A DNA stretch of 64,000 nucleotides from Rhododendron vialii (Eukaryota; Streptophyta; Magnoliopsida; Ericales; Ericaceae): assembly GCF_030253575.1 (NCBI RefSeq), contig NC_080559.1:35501001-35565000 (forward strand), written 5' to 3'. Of the stretch, positions 36,287 to 49,175 are shown in pieces. Position 1 is the first letter of the stretch. The number at the start of each line of letters is the position of its first letter. The position numbers were made by a program, and so were the translations under genes. The notes below the pieces were generated by a model. That model worked only from the letters and a program-made list of their open reading frames with translations. It searched no databases and was not told the DNA's origin.

Positions 36287-39200
36287 ATGGATTCTTCGTC
36301 CTTTGAGGGTAAAACCTGTGGTTATTCTTCTTCTTTGCGAATTCTTGGATATTGGGTTTTTGCCATAGTTGTGGGGCTCTAAGATGAATCTTTTGTGGGT
36401 CTTGGTGATGGGTTCACAATGTTTGAGACTTTGAGCTGATCTGCTTCTTTGTCATGTTGCACTAATATTTCATGATCTGTGGTTTTATGATTTGCGCGTA
36501 CTGGGATTTTCTCTAGGTTTCTTTGTTGATGATTGAGGTGCTCTCTTCCTCTCTCGAAAGATTGTTATGCTCCTTTTCTTTTCTAGTATTCAGCATTTCA
36601 TAATTTTAACAAATGAGTGGGTGAGCAACTTCGCTCACGGAATTTTGAGCCGGGTTGTTATACATAAAAGGAGAAATCGACAATACACATCCCCATATCG
36701 TGACAAAGGTATTATCTTTGTGGTGGATGTTATCAACCTTGGGTGTAGGTACAAAGGGGTTGTCCTACAAGACAGGTTTTAGTTATTACTCCTTCATTTT
36801 TTGGTCATGGTCAACTAATAATTCTTGCCTGCGTTACTTTCTAAGTCTGGTAACTTCTTTTTGACATAGTTTGGACACAAAACCGTATCTTTGTAAGGGA
36901 AAGAAAAGATAAACAGTGGACGACTTCAAATTTTGAGGTTAAGATGGTTTACATGCGATATTTGACATACTCTACTTGAGATTTCTGTCCCTCTTCTCTC
37001 AGCATTCTTGTTCTCTTTGTTATTTGTAGTGTTGCCCATATACATGTCTTATTGGTCTAGGGAAGTTTCTCTGTTGATCTCCTAGACTTGCCTTTCAGAA
37101 CAACCATACAGTTGATAGCTATATCTATATTTCTTTTGGCCCCAGGAGTAGTGCTTGATCCATCAAAATGCAGTGCGTTGAGTATGGAGGAAAAGAGAGA
37201 ACTTGTTTATCAAGTATCAAAGTGGCCTCATGCCCCTGAAATGTTACAATCATGGAGCCGACAGGAGATTTTGCAGATACTATGTGTGGAGATGGGAAAA
37301 GAAAGGAAATATACTGGCTTGACGAAGTTAAAAATCATAGAAAACCTTTTGAAAATTGTATCTGAAAAGAATTCAGAGGGGAGTGAGGCTGCAGCAAACC
37401 TTGAACTGCAGTCTTCACCTACAGTTGAGCAAAGATCTTCCAAAAGGCAGAGAAAAGCTGATCACCCTAATCGGGTTCCTGTTGAAGTGAAAAATGGTTT
37501 AATCAACAATGTTGAAAATGATATGGCTAATATTATATACTGCAAAAACTCAGCTTGCAGGGCTAAATTAAGTCGAGAACATAAATTTTGCAAGAGGTGT
37601 TCATGTTGCATCTGTTATCAGTATGATGACAACAAGGACCCTAGCTTGTGGTTAAATTGCAGCTCTGAGCCTCCCTTTCTTGGCGATTCATGTGGCATGT
37701 CATGCCATTTGGAATGTGCTTTAAGGCATGGAAAATGTGGGATTGCTAAAAAGGGGATGGATGGGAGTTTCTTCTGTGTGTCGTGCGGGAAAGTGAATGA
37801 TTTGCTCGGGTAAATCCTATGTTCCCTTTCTTAGATTGTTCCCTTTCTTACATTTTTGATAGAATGCGCCTCTTTATTAAGGTTCCATGTTTCTTTGTTG
37901 AGATGTTTGCTTTTATTTTCAAATCCTTGTATCCTTACAAGGGTGATAACAAAGAAAACCCACGCAAAGATACTTTTTGAAAGCAGTTTGGCTACCATGT
38001 AGGATTCGAATGACGTATAATGGAGAATCTAAATAACCTAGTTAGTCAAGAAACATTGAATTTGTGTTACTTATTGGAAATAACTCAAATAAGTGTTACA
38101 GCTATTTGTTTTGGTCAGAAAATGGATTCTACTGCTGCATTAGGTTTTGAAACCTCTCCATGTATGAATTATATTGGATTAGCTGGGTGAGGTCTTCAGG
38201 TTACCCTTAACCCTACGTCATAAGATAAATAAGGATTTTTTTCACATTATTTATAACTCGAATGTCTTTGCCGCAATTTTTGGATTCGTCAAACCATTTG
38301 GATGAATGCTATGTGTCAAATTATCGAATAAGGCTAACAAAATAGAGGTTATGGATAAAAATATGCACAACATGGTGTCCGTCAATGGTCCTTGTCGTTT
38401 TAGTGCTTTTAGTGTGGGGACAAACAAAAAGCTATGATTGTAAGTGACTTCTTTTCGGAGATCATTTTTATTGAAGCACGGAGAACATAGTAAAAGGAGA
38501 TTTGGTAGATTAAGTGGCACATTTAAATGAAGCTGTGGGAATCTAGTTTGGGATATAATCAAGCAATCTTGTATTTGTCGCCTTCAACAGTTCTGAACCC
38601 CTTTTCATAAGCTTTTTCTTTGAATATTCATGCATAATTTGGTGATTCAAGCTTAAAAAGTCTGATTTGATAACTACTTTACGTGATTTCGTGGAATGCC
38701 AGAAATTTTATCAATAGAGGTGTACTGCTGTATGTTTATGTACTTGCTGGGTATCCCAGTTGAAAAAGTGGGGGAAAGATGTCATTTGAACTCAGGGTAG
38801 AAATGTGAATCTTCTTATATTAGATGTGAATCATGTGATCCTTTGAGGATTCTATTGTCCACTTACATTGCTCCATGATTGAACAAGGGGGAAGATGGAG
38901 GTTCATTTAATTTTTTTGACATGCCTTCTACAAAATCAAATGAGGCTGGGATGGTGTAATTATTTCCTATGCTAGTCATTTCTTGTGAAGGTGAAAGGAA
39001 CGCTCAAGGAGAAATGTTCAGGTTACAGTGGACTGGAGCCCATTCCCAACTCCCAAGTATTATGATGAAATTGTGCGATGTCCTATATATCCTGCCTTAT
39101 TGGTTGGCGCAAAGCAATTTTGTGGCAAAGGATTTTATACCTGAAGTAAGAACATGCACTTGTCTTTTCCACGAGAAGACTAGATGCAAACATTCTTGTC

Positions 39201-40149
39201 TTTATTGTGCCTTGAATTAGCACAAGGTTATACTTGTGGTCTCGTTAGGGAGTAAGATGATATCTCATGGCGGGGTTCGCTGATTTGCTGTTCGTTTCAT
39301 TCTTTTGGCTAAAATTCCCATGAGGCATTGGATTGTCTGTTGTCCTCTTACTTCCATTTGCCCCTCTCTTTCTCTGTCATATATGCCTGCGTATTAGTGG
39401 TGGAAGTTTCCCCAATAAGCAATATTCTTTTCCCGAGAAGGTGATTGATTGTATAGGCAATGGGACCTCTCAATATCTAAAATTAAATTTATAAGAAGCG
39501 AATGACCTACTCAATTCGATTAAACTATTTCCTTCAGGAAAATACTTGATCTCCTTGTTGCTATGGTCGATATGTGGATTACCTCCATTCCATGGCATTA
39601 CAAAAATAAGGACAAAACTTGTGATTTCTTGATTTAAGTGCACGGTCACAATTTCTGTCTAAATTCGATGGACGTGCATTTCACACATCTAACTCAAGAT
39701 TGACGTACTGATGCTGTTAATTTAGATTTTAGAACATAAATGATATTGTTATTCTTTGGAGTTATAGAATGACTGTTATGTACAGGAAGAATTCTTCTTC
39801 GATTCTTTACGGTACAGAAGCTGGATGGCAACCCATCTTCTCTCAGTATCTCTCTCTCATTCACTGTATTCCTCAATGCTGGAGAAAAAGGGCAGTGCCT
39901 GTGCTTGGTAGTTTGGGTGGTTTTGTGGTGGCAGCAATGGCGGCTCTTGTATCAGTGTATTTTGTGTTGAAGAGAAATGGTGCGTGAGAGAAGAGAGTGG
40001 GGTTAATGAAGCAAATTAACTACACCTGGTAGCAGAATTAGGGGTGCATTTTAGTGTAGAAACCAATATGAGCCATGTGCTTGTTTCAAAATAACAGCTA
40101 GGTGATCCGCATGGTGGCAAACCAGATGGGATAAAATGAATTTTGCCCC

Positions 40150-40212
<63 letters not shown>

Positions 40213-40414
40213 CCTCTGTGTATTTGGTGCTGAAGAGAAATGGTACATGAGAGAAGAGAGAGGGGTTAATGAAGCCAATTAACTACACGCTGGTAGCAGA
40301 ATTAGGGGTGCATTTTAGTGTAGAAACCAAGACGAGCCATGTGCTTGTTTTGAAATAACAGCTAGTAATGTGTATGTTGGCAAACCAGATGTGGTAAAAT
40401 GGATTTTGCCCTTA

Positions 40415-40470
<56 letters not shown>

Positions 40471-42803
40471 AACACAGCCATTGTAGTTATACAAAAGGAT
40501 CCTGTTCTTGTGGACTATAAACAATATGGCTTTGAAAATTTTCAGCCTCAGCCTCAAAACTACCAACTAGTGGCAACCTTCTTTATGTTACATTTATTTG
40601 CCAGTGGGGTGTGATAGGTAGAATTTTATTTTAGAGCACAAAATGAAGCCTTGTCGAATAGAATGCCTTAGTTCGAGTTCAAATGAAGTGAAATTATTGT
40701 CAGGAGTTTTTTGAAGTGTCGAACATTCATCCCATGGTCCCTGATTAAATTGCTATTGATTTCTTTAACTTCTGTAGATGCTGGAGAAAACAGCTGATGA
40801 CAGCGAAGGATACCCGACGAGTAGATATATTGTGCTATCGTGTCTCTTTGAGCCAAAAGCTTCTTGCTGGTACCAAATGTTACCAAAAGCTTCAAGACAT
40901 AGTGAATGAAGCAGCAATGAAGCTTGAAGCGGATGTGGGTCCTTTAACTGGTTTACCCGTGAAGCAGGCAAGGGGTATTGTTAACAGGCTTTCTTCAGGT
41001 CCAGAAGTTCAAAGACTCTGTGCTTTTGCAGTGGAGTCCCTGGATTTGGTGCTTTCTGGAACTTTCCACCGTGTTTCATCCAACCATGTCATTCAAGGTC
41101 AGCTTATTCATTATTAGTGCCGCAAGTAGCATCTTCAGTTCTGATGGATTTTCTATCTACAAGGTGCTTGACCTGTGTGACAAGAGGAATGGCCAAATTG
41201 TCCACCTATAATTTTGGAAGCATTTGCTGAATGGTTTTTATTTCTAAATAGTGGAGTTAACCACTTTTCTGAGCTTCCTCGTCACACTAGTGGGCAATTA
41301 AGGCTTTGTTTTTGTTTTGTTTTTTATGTGGAGGCTTTGTTTGGATCTTGCCTTTTGTGGAGGAAAAGGAACAGAAAGAGGACAAGATCCAACAGTTAGC
41401 ATTTTTGGAGGACAAGAAACAGAAAGAGGAAATGATGAAAAAGTAAAAATAGATGTTTGAATAGCTTTCCCATGCGTTTTCTTCTCTCCACAGATTCAAG
41501 ATCCATGCACAGGCAAAACAGTCTTCTCACTCGAGAGAGTGCATCAACTTTTTATTATTTGTTTGTGGTAAACGAGTGTGAACTCGAGGGAAAATATTAA
41601 TCTTTAAGCTGCTAAACGGGACTTCATTCTATATTTGCAGAATCCAGTTTGACTGCTTCCAAAATAATCCGGTTTGAAGACGTCTGCACTTCATCTCTTA
41701 CTGTTGTATTGGGGTCTGAAGATCCCCCACTGGAAAATATTTCTGGTTATAGATTGTGGCATCGTAAAGCTGACGATGTGGACTATCCAGCAGAACCCAC
41801 GTGCACATTATTTACGCCAAATACAAGGTTTTCTCTGTCCAGACTAAACCCAGCTACAGAGTATGTTTTCAAGGTTGTTTGCTTTGATAAAGCTAGAGAG
41901 TTGGGGACGTGTGAACTGAAGTTCCGAATGGGAATTGTTAGGAACGATGTTAGCAATTCAAAGAACTTGGTCATTGGAAGAAGTGGAAGTCCAGTGACTA
42001 ACTCTAGCAGTTTATCTAATCCTTCTTCTGTGGAGGATGAAACTAACAACATTGTTCCATTCATAAATGGGAATAAGAATACGGAGGACCATAGTCTTAC
42101 CTATACCAGAAACCCTGATGGACGTATTTCGTGTCAAGTAGGATCTTCTGGAGAGTTGGCATCTTTGTTGGATGAGGAAGGGCAAATGAGGAAAATGAGC
42201 TCCCTCCCAAATGGTGAAGCTCTAGATTTTGTGAACAAGGACTCAGCAGAAGGTCAAACAATTGAAGAGACGAGCACTGATAATGGGTCAAATACCCATT
42301 TTCACACGGTTTCAGAACGTGTACCACTTGTTGGTAACACGGAAGCTGTATTACCCATTACCCCTTGCAAATTGGAAAATATTGCCATGGGGCTGGGAAG
42401 AAGTGGGAGATTCAAAGTTAGAGAAAAAGATCTTTCTAGCGGACATGGGACGGAAGAAGAGCCCCAAGGTGGCAGCTCATCGAAGAAGAGAGGTGCCTGT
42501 GGGGAAAGGCGGGATTTGGAGGATTCTGAAAATGGCAACAGGGATTTTGAGCATTACGTGAAAGTGATCAGATGGTTGGAATGTGAGGGACATATTGAGA
42601 CAAGCTTTAGGCAGAAATTTCTGACCTGGTACAGCTTGAGAGCAACTCCACAGGAAGTTAGGGTTGTGAAGGTGTTCGTTGATACTCTTATTGATGATCC
42701 CGCATCGCTAGCCGAGCAACTTGTGGACGCTTTCTCGGATGCTGTTTCGAGCAAGAGATCCTCTGTCATGCCATCTGGGTTTTGCCTTAAGCTTTGGCAC
42801 TGA
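36287..42803 (+). CDS. VIL2: VIN3-like protein 2 / VEL1-type PHD-FNIII-VID protein
   Basis: Exons 36287-36308, 37146-37809, 40778-41097 and 41641-42803 join in phase to 723 codons (722 aa). Residues 1-8 (MDSSSFEG) come from the tiny first exon. A helical N-terminal region ([20 protein letters not shown]) and a basic RSSKRQRK stretch precede the Cys-rich PHD, about residues 139-222 ([46 protein letters not shown]). FNIII lies about residues 345-435 ([34 protein letters not shown]). The C-terminal VID domain covers about 620-722 ([20 protein letters not shown]). VEL proteins work with PRC2 in the nucleus to nucleate H3K27me3, best known at FLC-like floral repressors; the VID domain drives oligomerisation. 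The second intron (about 3 kb) contains a duplicated foreign-looking fragment. The full-length frame is intact. Confidence 0.95.
39769..39987 (+). other. Exon-like fragment with a C-terminal membrane segment inside VIL2 intron 2
   Basis: An open frame whose last third reads [19 protein letters not shown] and then VLKRNGA-stop, a typical single hydrophobic helix followed by a short basic tail, as in tail-anchored proteins. It precedes, and partly overlaps, the tandem duplication of 39955-40454, whose second copy repeats [10 protein letters not shown]-stop. I do not recognise the parent gene. It could be a captured 3' exon plus 3' UTR, or chance. Confidence 0.35.
39955..40454. repeat. Tandem duplication (about 263-bp period) ending in CT microsatellites
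   Basis: Copy A runs from 39955 to about 40217, copy B from 40218 to about 40454. They share GAAGAGAAATGGT, a TTAATGAAGC-type stretch, CAGAATTAGGGGTGCATTTT and GCCATGTGCTTGTTT with scattered mismatches. Copy A ends in (CT)n at 40154-40210. Copy B ends in (CT)n at 40419-40452, continuing into (CA)n to about 40470. All of it lies in VIL2 intron 2. Confidence 0.85.
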
Positions 42804-44113
42804 CAGTTTCTTGAACGGTCCTTGTTATTTCAAATGATTTGTCAAACCCTATTCAGGTTTGGACGTAGGTTTTTGTGGACCCCCAAAAGAATTCTTAGCA
42901 TTCTTCCTTTAGATTTTCCCCAATGTATTTGATCATTAGTATTTGACATTTTCATTAGCTAAGACATCAATTCATTGCTCATTTTCTTCTGTAGAACAGT
43001 TATCATTCATGGATATGCTTTATCGCAGCAGATGATGAATCAAATACGTTTGATTTCATGTTCTTTATTGAATGTGGACATTTATCGTGATTGGGTTACA
43101 GGAAATGGATCTGAGGGTGCAGGAAAGAGGAGAAGAATTATCATTTCTAGCGTAAGCACGCTAGTATTTTAGTCTTATTCTGTAGTCTTACTGCTGCATA
43201 GTGTAGCCTTTTCTAATCCTATTTCCTTTGATCGAATGACGAAAAAAAAGAGCAAATTTGCCCTCTGGGATGTAGTATATTTGTGCATCTTTTCGGATAT
43301 AGATTAGTATTAATGCATGCAGAGAATGCCAATATATATATATCTGGATATCACCCGACTAAAATTACTTTTCTTGCGTCGGATTTACAAAGTAAAGTAG
43401 CTATCACAGTATCCTTCACCAGCGTACACTTCCTGTTTGCTTGGTAAGAAAATACTTACCCCATTGGCAAAGAATCTCACAAAAAATAAAATGTATGTGA
43501 TGTGGTTTTTCACTAATGCACAACTTTTCTGACAGTAGAACGGATTTGTTGGAAACACTTGTTTTGAAATAGTCCAAATCCAAAACACCCAACACAGCCA
43601 TTGTTTTTTTCGAGCAGTGTGGGGTTCAAAGCTTATAGAGATGCGTCGAACATTATGGCACCAACCTAACATATTAACTTGCGGAAAATCCTGTCAAAAA
43701 AATTTGAGAAACCTAGCTACACAGCCATAGCATGCTAACTAGTTACGAGGCAAGGTCCCTCAACATTCAACAAACAGCGGATCAAAAAAAAAAACATTCA
43801 ACAAACACAAGATAAGGTTGCATGGATCATCTCTTGCATCATTTTAAAACCGTTCCACAGATGTCACACAGTATGTTTAAAGTGGGACCATTTCTTGGTG
43901 GGTCCCAAAGTATTTCTGTGTGCCAAACAGGTACTAGTAAAACTAGAATTCCTAACAAAACCCTTCACCAACCTTGTATACCATTCCCCCCCTAACAAAT
44001 CACACCTCATATGCTCATACCAGAACCTGTCTTTTCCTCCGACCTCTCCTAACATCGTCAAAACAGAACCCTTTACTATCCATCTCTCTCTCTCTCTCTC
44101 TCATTTGAAGAGC
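42804..44113. other. Intergenic region, VIL2 to rbcS
   Basis: VIL2 3' UTR and the rbcS promoter. An I-box-like GATAAG occurs at 43811-43816 and a TATA-like GTATA near 43976; I-boxes are typical of light-regulated rbcS promoters, but I see no clear G-box. A short CT tract (about 44083-44102) lies just before the rbcS start codon. No other gene seen. Confidence 0.45.
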
Positions 44114-45369
44114 ATGTCTGCTGCAATCTCCTCTGTTCCAAGGTATGTTGGTTTGAAACCCAGGCCATCAACGCCTTTTCCAGCTAAGGAATCAGTTGCG
44201 TGGGCCAAGAAAACTGTCTCAAAGGGTTCCAGAATTCGTTGCATGAAGGTAATGTGATCTAAGGCTGTGTTTGGATATCAGTTTATTGGAAGGCCAAGAA
44301 AAAGAGGAGGGCAGTAGATAGGAATAATTTGAATACGTTTGGATCTCTCTTTCCATACCCAATTCTTTTCTCCACTAGTGAATGATCCAAGCACAACCTA
44401 AGTCGTGATTTGTATACCAGTTTAGATTCAATTTTGAATGTAGTGCTCATAATCGTATTCTAATTATCTTAAGTTTAACAGACGTGGAATCCGATTGATA
44501 ACAAGAAGTTTGAGACACTCTCCTACCTTCCTCCTCTCTCGGAAGAATCGATTGCAAAGGAGGTTGATTATATGATAAAGAAGGAATGGATCCCCTGCCT
44601 TGAATTTGATGCAGTAAGGCTAGATCGTATGCTATTTTGGGGTTTGAGATATATACGTATGTTATATCCACAAATATGTCCTGTTCGAACACACGCACAT
44701 AGCTAATACTAGTTCTACGCCACCTTTTGATATTAATAACTTTGTCGAGGTCTTAATCACGATATGTGGATTCAGGCTGTCTTCTCATTTGATTCATGTT
44801 TGTATATTTGAAAACATTACTTTGTGACGGAAAAACTAGAAGAGAAGGAACAAAAATATTTGACAAAAGTCAAGTGAAAGATGCTCAATTTGTGTTTTGT
44901 TGGGTTGGGAAAACTAGAAGAAGTGACCATTATTCATATAGGAAAACGATTGCAACCAAGATTTGACTTCATTTTCTTCGTATATTTTCTATCGCATCTT
45001 TCCATGCTTCCTTAAATCCGTCTACAAATACATGATCCAAACACAGTCCCATCGTCCATGGATTGTCTCAGAATTGTCTTTTTGGGGTTCATCTTTGCAA
45101 ATGTTGTTTTCTGGTTTTGTTCGAAGGTGGGATATGTGTATAGGGAAAACAGCAGAATGCCAGGCTACTATGACGGGAGGTACTGGACACTTTGGAAACT
45201 GCCAATGTTTGGGTGCAACGACTCTTCACAAGTGCTCAATGAAATCCAGGAGTGTAAAAAGGCATACCCAAATGCTTATATCCGCTGTTTGGCATTCGAC
45301 AACAAGCGCCAGGTTCAGTGCATGGCTTTTGTCATTCAAAAACCTGCCGCCACCGCCACCGCCACGTAG
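44114..45369 (+). CDS. rbcS: Rubisco small subunit, divergent isoform
   Basis: Three exons, 44114-44248, 44482-44613 and 45127-45369, join to 170 codons (169 aa) with the two introns expected for dicot rbcS. Residues 1-44 form a Ser/Lys-rich transit peptide ([18 protein letters not shown]) ending IRCMK, like the usual processing site. The mature part has [66 protein letters not shown] and [15 protein letters not shown]. It assembles with the large subunit in the stroma and tunes CO2 fixation. It departs from the common leaf form at many sites: [10 protein letters not shown] replaces WPPIGKKKF, the loop before YRE is [12 protein letters not shown], and the tail is an Ala-Thr repeat (PAATATAT). 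This pattern recalls the T-type small subunits of trichomes and non-leaf tissues; that assignment is inference. Confidence 0.93.
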
Positions 45370-45778
45370 GTGCATTCATATCACTCAGGCTTCTGTCTTA
45401 TGAGCTTGTCGAACCCACTTACCTGAACTCTTGTCCCTCTTTTATTTCGTTCTGGTGATCAAAGTATTCGGTACTTCACTCCGAATAATTTCCGAATACA
45501 TAGGAAAGTCCTGTCCCACGTTTGCTTATTTGTGTCCCTTTGTATTTGTACTTTTTGTGTGTGTACTAATAAGATGGTGGGTGGATTCCATACTATCTGA
45601 TAAGTTGGAAGGAATCTTTAAGCTTTACGTGTAATAATTGATTTAAATTTTGAAAAATGCTAGCACCACATACACTTATAAAAACACATACACAAACTCT
45701 CTGGCAAAGCTCATGGTTTTCGATGTCGACTAAAGACAGCATGATTCTCTCTAGTAGATTGTGCTGCGGAGTCTACTA

Positions 45779-46046
45779 ATCCCTCCGCCCCAATTAATTT
45801 AAGTGTCTACTATTCTATTTTTGTTGTCTCTAAAAAAGTGTCAATTTTGAAAAGTCAATGAGTAAAACTTGGTAAATTTTCTATTTATCACTTACCGTAT
45901 CTTTTATACTCATATTGACCATTCCAAATCCAAATAATCAAATTAAATGCATCAATTAAATAGAAAGGGTATTTCAAGAGAGTTCAATGTGTCTCCTTAA
46001 AAAGTTTGATTTTCAAAAGTGGTCACTTAAAAAAGAACGGAGGGAG
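45779..46046. mobile_element. Stowaway-type MITE
   Basis: Left end ATCCCTCCGCCCCAATTAAT continues into TTAAGTGTC. The right end GGTCACTTAAAAAAGAACGG followed by AGGGAG is its imperfect complement. TA occurs at 45777-45778 and at 46047-46048. About 268 bp, AT-rich, non-coding. Confidence 0.75.
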
Positions 46047-47202
46047 TATATATTTTATTTTGATGATTTGTGTTGTTTATTCTGTAAACCTCAGTATGCA
46101 AATAATCTATGAGAAGAATACAATCGATTCAACAATAAAACCATTCCATCATATTTCTAGTTCAAAGTCACTAACCTAGGTTTGACTTTTGATTCCTTGA
46201 TTCCTCCTAATGCCAAGACTTTAGCAATTTGGAGTACATAGCCAGAGCTATCTGACACGCTTTGGAGCTGAATGCCCAACAGCAATAGCCAGTTCCGTAA
46301 GTTAAACCTCTGCATTAGCTTTTTGACACAAATACTTCATATCGTTGCACCTAACTCAGGCTTCTTGTTTTGTTCAAGTCCCAAACTAGCATCCGAAGCT
46401 GTCCTAAGAATGGATGCTCTAATTCTAGCCAAGATGGGCAAGGGCCACAAATAAAGTACACAACCACACACATGAAACTCCAGAATTGTCCCATCTATAG
46501 TTAACAAAATCACAGAAATCCCATAATAAGAGTAATATGGGACTCACACAACGATGCAGTACATCTTCAAAAGTAACAATTCAAGGTTGTCTTACAAGGT
46601 GTTCATCCTATGAGTCTCATTACTGCATCTAGACATCCGACCTCCCACCTCATTCATCTCAAGCCAGTTGATGTTTTCCCACCTGTAAAGTAACAAACTA
46701 AAACTAATTACTAAAGCAATTACACTCAGGTTCCCCCAGAAAGGATATATGAAAAAAAAATTACCTCAAGGCACATTTCAATCAAACAGTTCTAGTTGAA
46801 CGAACATGCAATCAAGTGGCCTTTGGGCCCAGCTTGCTAATCGACCAAGCTTACCAGATTTCTGATTGTGCACATGAACCAAAAGTGAGTAGTGGTAGAG
46901 GTCAGGATGAAACTGATTTTCAAAAGTAAGGTCAATCTAGGCCAATTTCTTGTAGTCTTACAAAGGTACAATGTAATGGAACTGCTCATGCAGATATAGC
47001 TGTGTGAGTAATGGAGCGAAGCTTGCATTGATTGTGAATCGAGATAGTCATCGTGGAATAAAACTTCAGACAGCAAATCTAACTTCACTATCATTACAGC
47101 CAAGCTCAAATACACTACAACAAACTACAAAGTTATGTCTCAAGGAAATTGCACAGGTAACCTAAAGTCAAATTTTAATGCTAAATTCTCCCTTTAAGGG
47201 GA

Positions 47203-47223
47203 ACACACACACACACACACACT

Positions 47224-47264
<41 letters not shown>
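47203..47264. repeat. Compound (AC)n(AG)n microsatellite
   Basis: AC dinucleotides with one interruption (ACTC) run directly into AG dinucleotides over about 62 bases, in the spacer downstream of the SNRNP27 stop codon. Confidence 0.9.
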
Positions 47265-47265
<1 letters not shown>

Positions 47266-48581
47266 ACTTAGTTCTTGCAACCACACTATTTCGATTTTTC
47301 GAAATCGGCTAAATAACTTGGCATGTTACTTGATAACATTCACAATGTACCTTTAAGATCGTTACCTGGGCAGCTGTAACTCAGACTTGCAAAACAAGTG
47401 CAGAATAATAGTAATATAGTATACACATAATGGACAAAACAAAAAACACTCAAGCCTTTCCCTCCAAAGCTTACAACACAATACCAAGTTCATCGTTCAT
47501 CACCCCCCTCACCAATTTTTTTAGATTCTCATTAATGCAACTTTGTAGTTGATTTTGTATCTACAAAATAATCAGATGAGACATCACACAGGTCACAAAG
47601 AGAAGTACTATTGTGGCAAGAGAAAATGATGACAGAGTCATGCACGTTAATCCCGCATGTTAATCCCATTCACGTTCCTCTCCATTTTACTCACGGGGCC
47701 TATTTTTCATGAGTCTTGCTAACCGGGTCAGATAACTGATACTTGGTTATGAATATGCATCTGATGTATGGTTGAGCATACAACCATTTAGATAGTGCAA
47801 CTTTGAGATTAACATATTTCGTTATCCAAGTTTGTGAATTTTATCTAGGCGAACAATAACAACAAAGGCAGTTATTCCAAACTTTGGCTACTCCTCACTG
47901 TTATAAGCTAGAAAGTTTTATTTCCCAATTTTCTCATAAGCTTGCTTTCATATCAATCCATAAATCCAAAATTATACTAAATTAGCACTTCAAAGCAATA
48001 CCGCTTTGTCTATCTGTGAAACTCCCATAATAGCAAGTAACTGAGGTCACAGTAAGCGCAATACTGAAATCAGAGCGTAATTCAGTCACAAAGTCACCAA
48101 ATTGCAGTAGACAATAACGAAAACAGTAACCAAGAAAGTCTAAACTTAAAGAAAGAAACAAACCCCAACCTAATTAATATGTCAAAAGGGTAAGCATGTG
48201 TCATCTCTGTCATTGATTTCAAAATTTCTCAACATGTCAAGTTCCTCCTTCCATTTGGGTAGAAACTGGTACGAGGTCGCCACTCCACGAATCCTAAATT
48301 TAGATATTCAACAAAAAAATTTGCAAACACATTTACCAAGTGAGAAATCCTATACACTAAAAACTACTACCTCATTAAGGTCCCAGTAGGAGTAAAAGTA
48401 AATTCAAGGAAAAAGTCACAAAATCAGAGGGAACACCTAATTAAGAGGTCACACAGTACGGAGGCCAAATTTCAATCACATTACAAACAACCCTAAAAGA
48501 GAACAGCAAATCCAGTAAGCAAACAAGTCTACGATTTGAGAAATTAACGAAACCCTAACCTCAAAATAAAACTAGAACGAA

Positions 48582-49175
48582 TCAACGGTTGGTTTCAGCA
48601 GGCAAAGGGCGATTGAATCCGCCCCGCCGGTTCATATACTGCCTGGGCTGCCGCTTCGTCACGGCTCTCACTCCGCTCACATCCGCCCCCGTCACTTGCT
48701 TACCCTTCGTCGTGTCGAACCCTACCGGAATCCCCAGCTTCTTCATCATCTCTACCTCGTCGGCATCCACCGCCGCCCCTTCTTCGGCGCCACCGCCGTC
48801 CTTGTGCTGCTGCTGCTTCTGCTCCCTCACGATTCCATCGACGAACTCCGACACCACGGCGGCCGCCTTCTTCGGGTCCTTGACGTCATCGTCCTCCCCC
48901 CGCTTGTGGCGCTTCCGCGGCGCTTCCGGCGAGGGAGTGCGGTGGTGGTGGCGCCGGCCGGAGCGGTCCGGGGAGCGGGCGTGGCGGGAGCGGGCCCGGT
49001 CGGGGGTGTGGGAGCGTTTGGATCGATCGTCCTTATTATCTCTTCTTCTTTCTCGATCTCTCTCTCTATCTCTATCTCTATCTCTGTCTTCTCTATCTCT
49101 AACTCTATCCCTGTCTCGGTCTCTGTCCCGGTCTCGGTCTCTATCGCGGTCGCGACCTCTGCCGCGGTCGGTCAT
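48582..49175 (-). CDS. SNRNP27: U4/U6.U5 tri-snRNP-associated 27 kDa protein (SNRNP27)
   Basis: Single-exon frame of 197 aa. The first 45 residues are nearly pure Arg-Asp/Arg-Glu repeats, the RS-like domain of this spliceosome component. They are followed by an Arg/Ser/His-rich stretch (DRSKRSHTPDRARSRHARS) and RKRHKRGEDDD. The conserved C-terminal domain reads MMKKLGIPVGFDTTKGKQV and RQYMNRRGGFNRPLP. The protein sits in the nuclear tri-snRNP and is thought to help 5' splice-site fidelity and tri-snRNP maturation. The Ala/Asp/Glu/Gly/Gln-rich middle (KQQQHKDGGGAEEG) is low complexity. GC content is far above the flanks because of the Arg codons. The antisense open frames across it are shadows. 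Start at the ATG giving MTDRGRGRDRD. Confidence 0.95.
   Translation of the reverse strand: MTDRGRGRDRDRDRDRDRDRDRDRVRDREDRDRDRDRERDRERRRDNKDDRSKRSHTPDRARSRHARSPDRSGRRHHHRTPSPEAPRKRHKRGEDDDVKDPKKAAAVVSEFVDGIVREQKQQQHKDGGGAEEGAAVDADEVEMMKKLGIPVGFDTTKGKQVTGADVSGVRAVTKRQPRQYMNRRGGFNRPLPAETNR

Larger units (their letters stand above)
45370..48581. other. Intergenic region, rbcS to SNRNP27
   Basis: rbcS 3' UTR, a Stowaway MITE (45779-46046), a CA/GA compound microsatellite (47203-47264), and the long 3' flank of SNRNP27. Short open frames such as 46272-46454 and 46837-47115 show no family resemblance. Confidence 0.5.
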
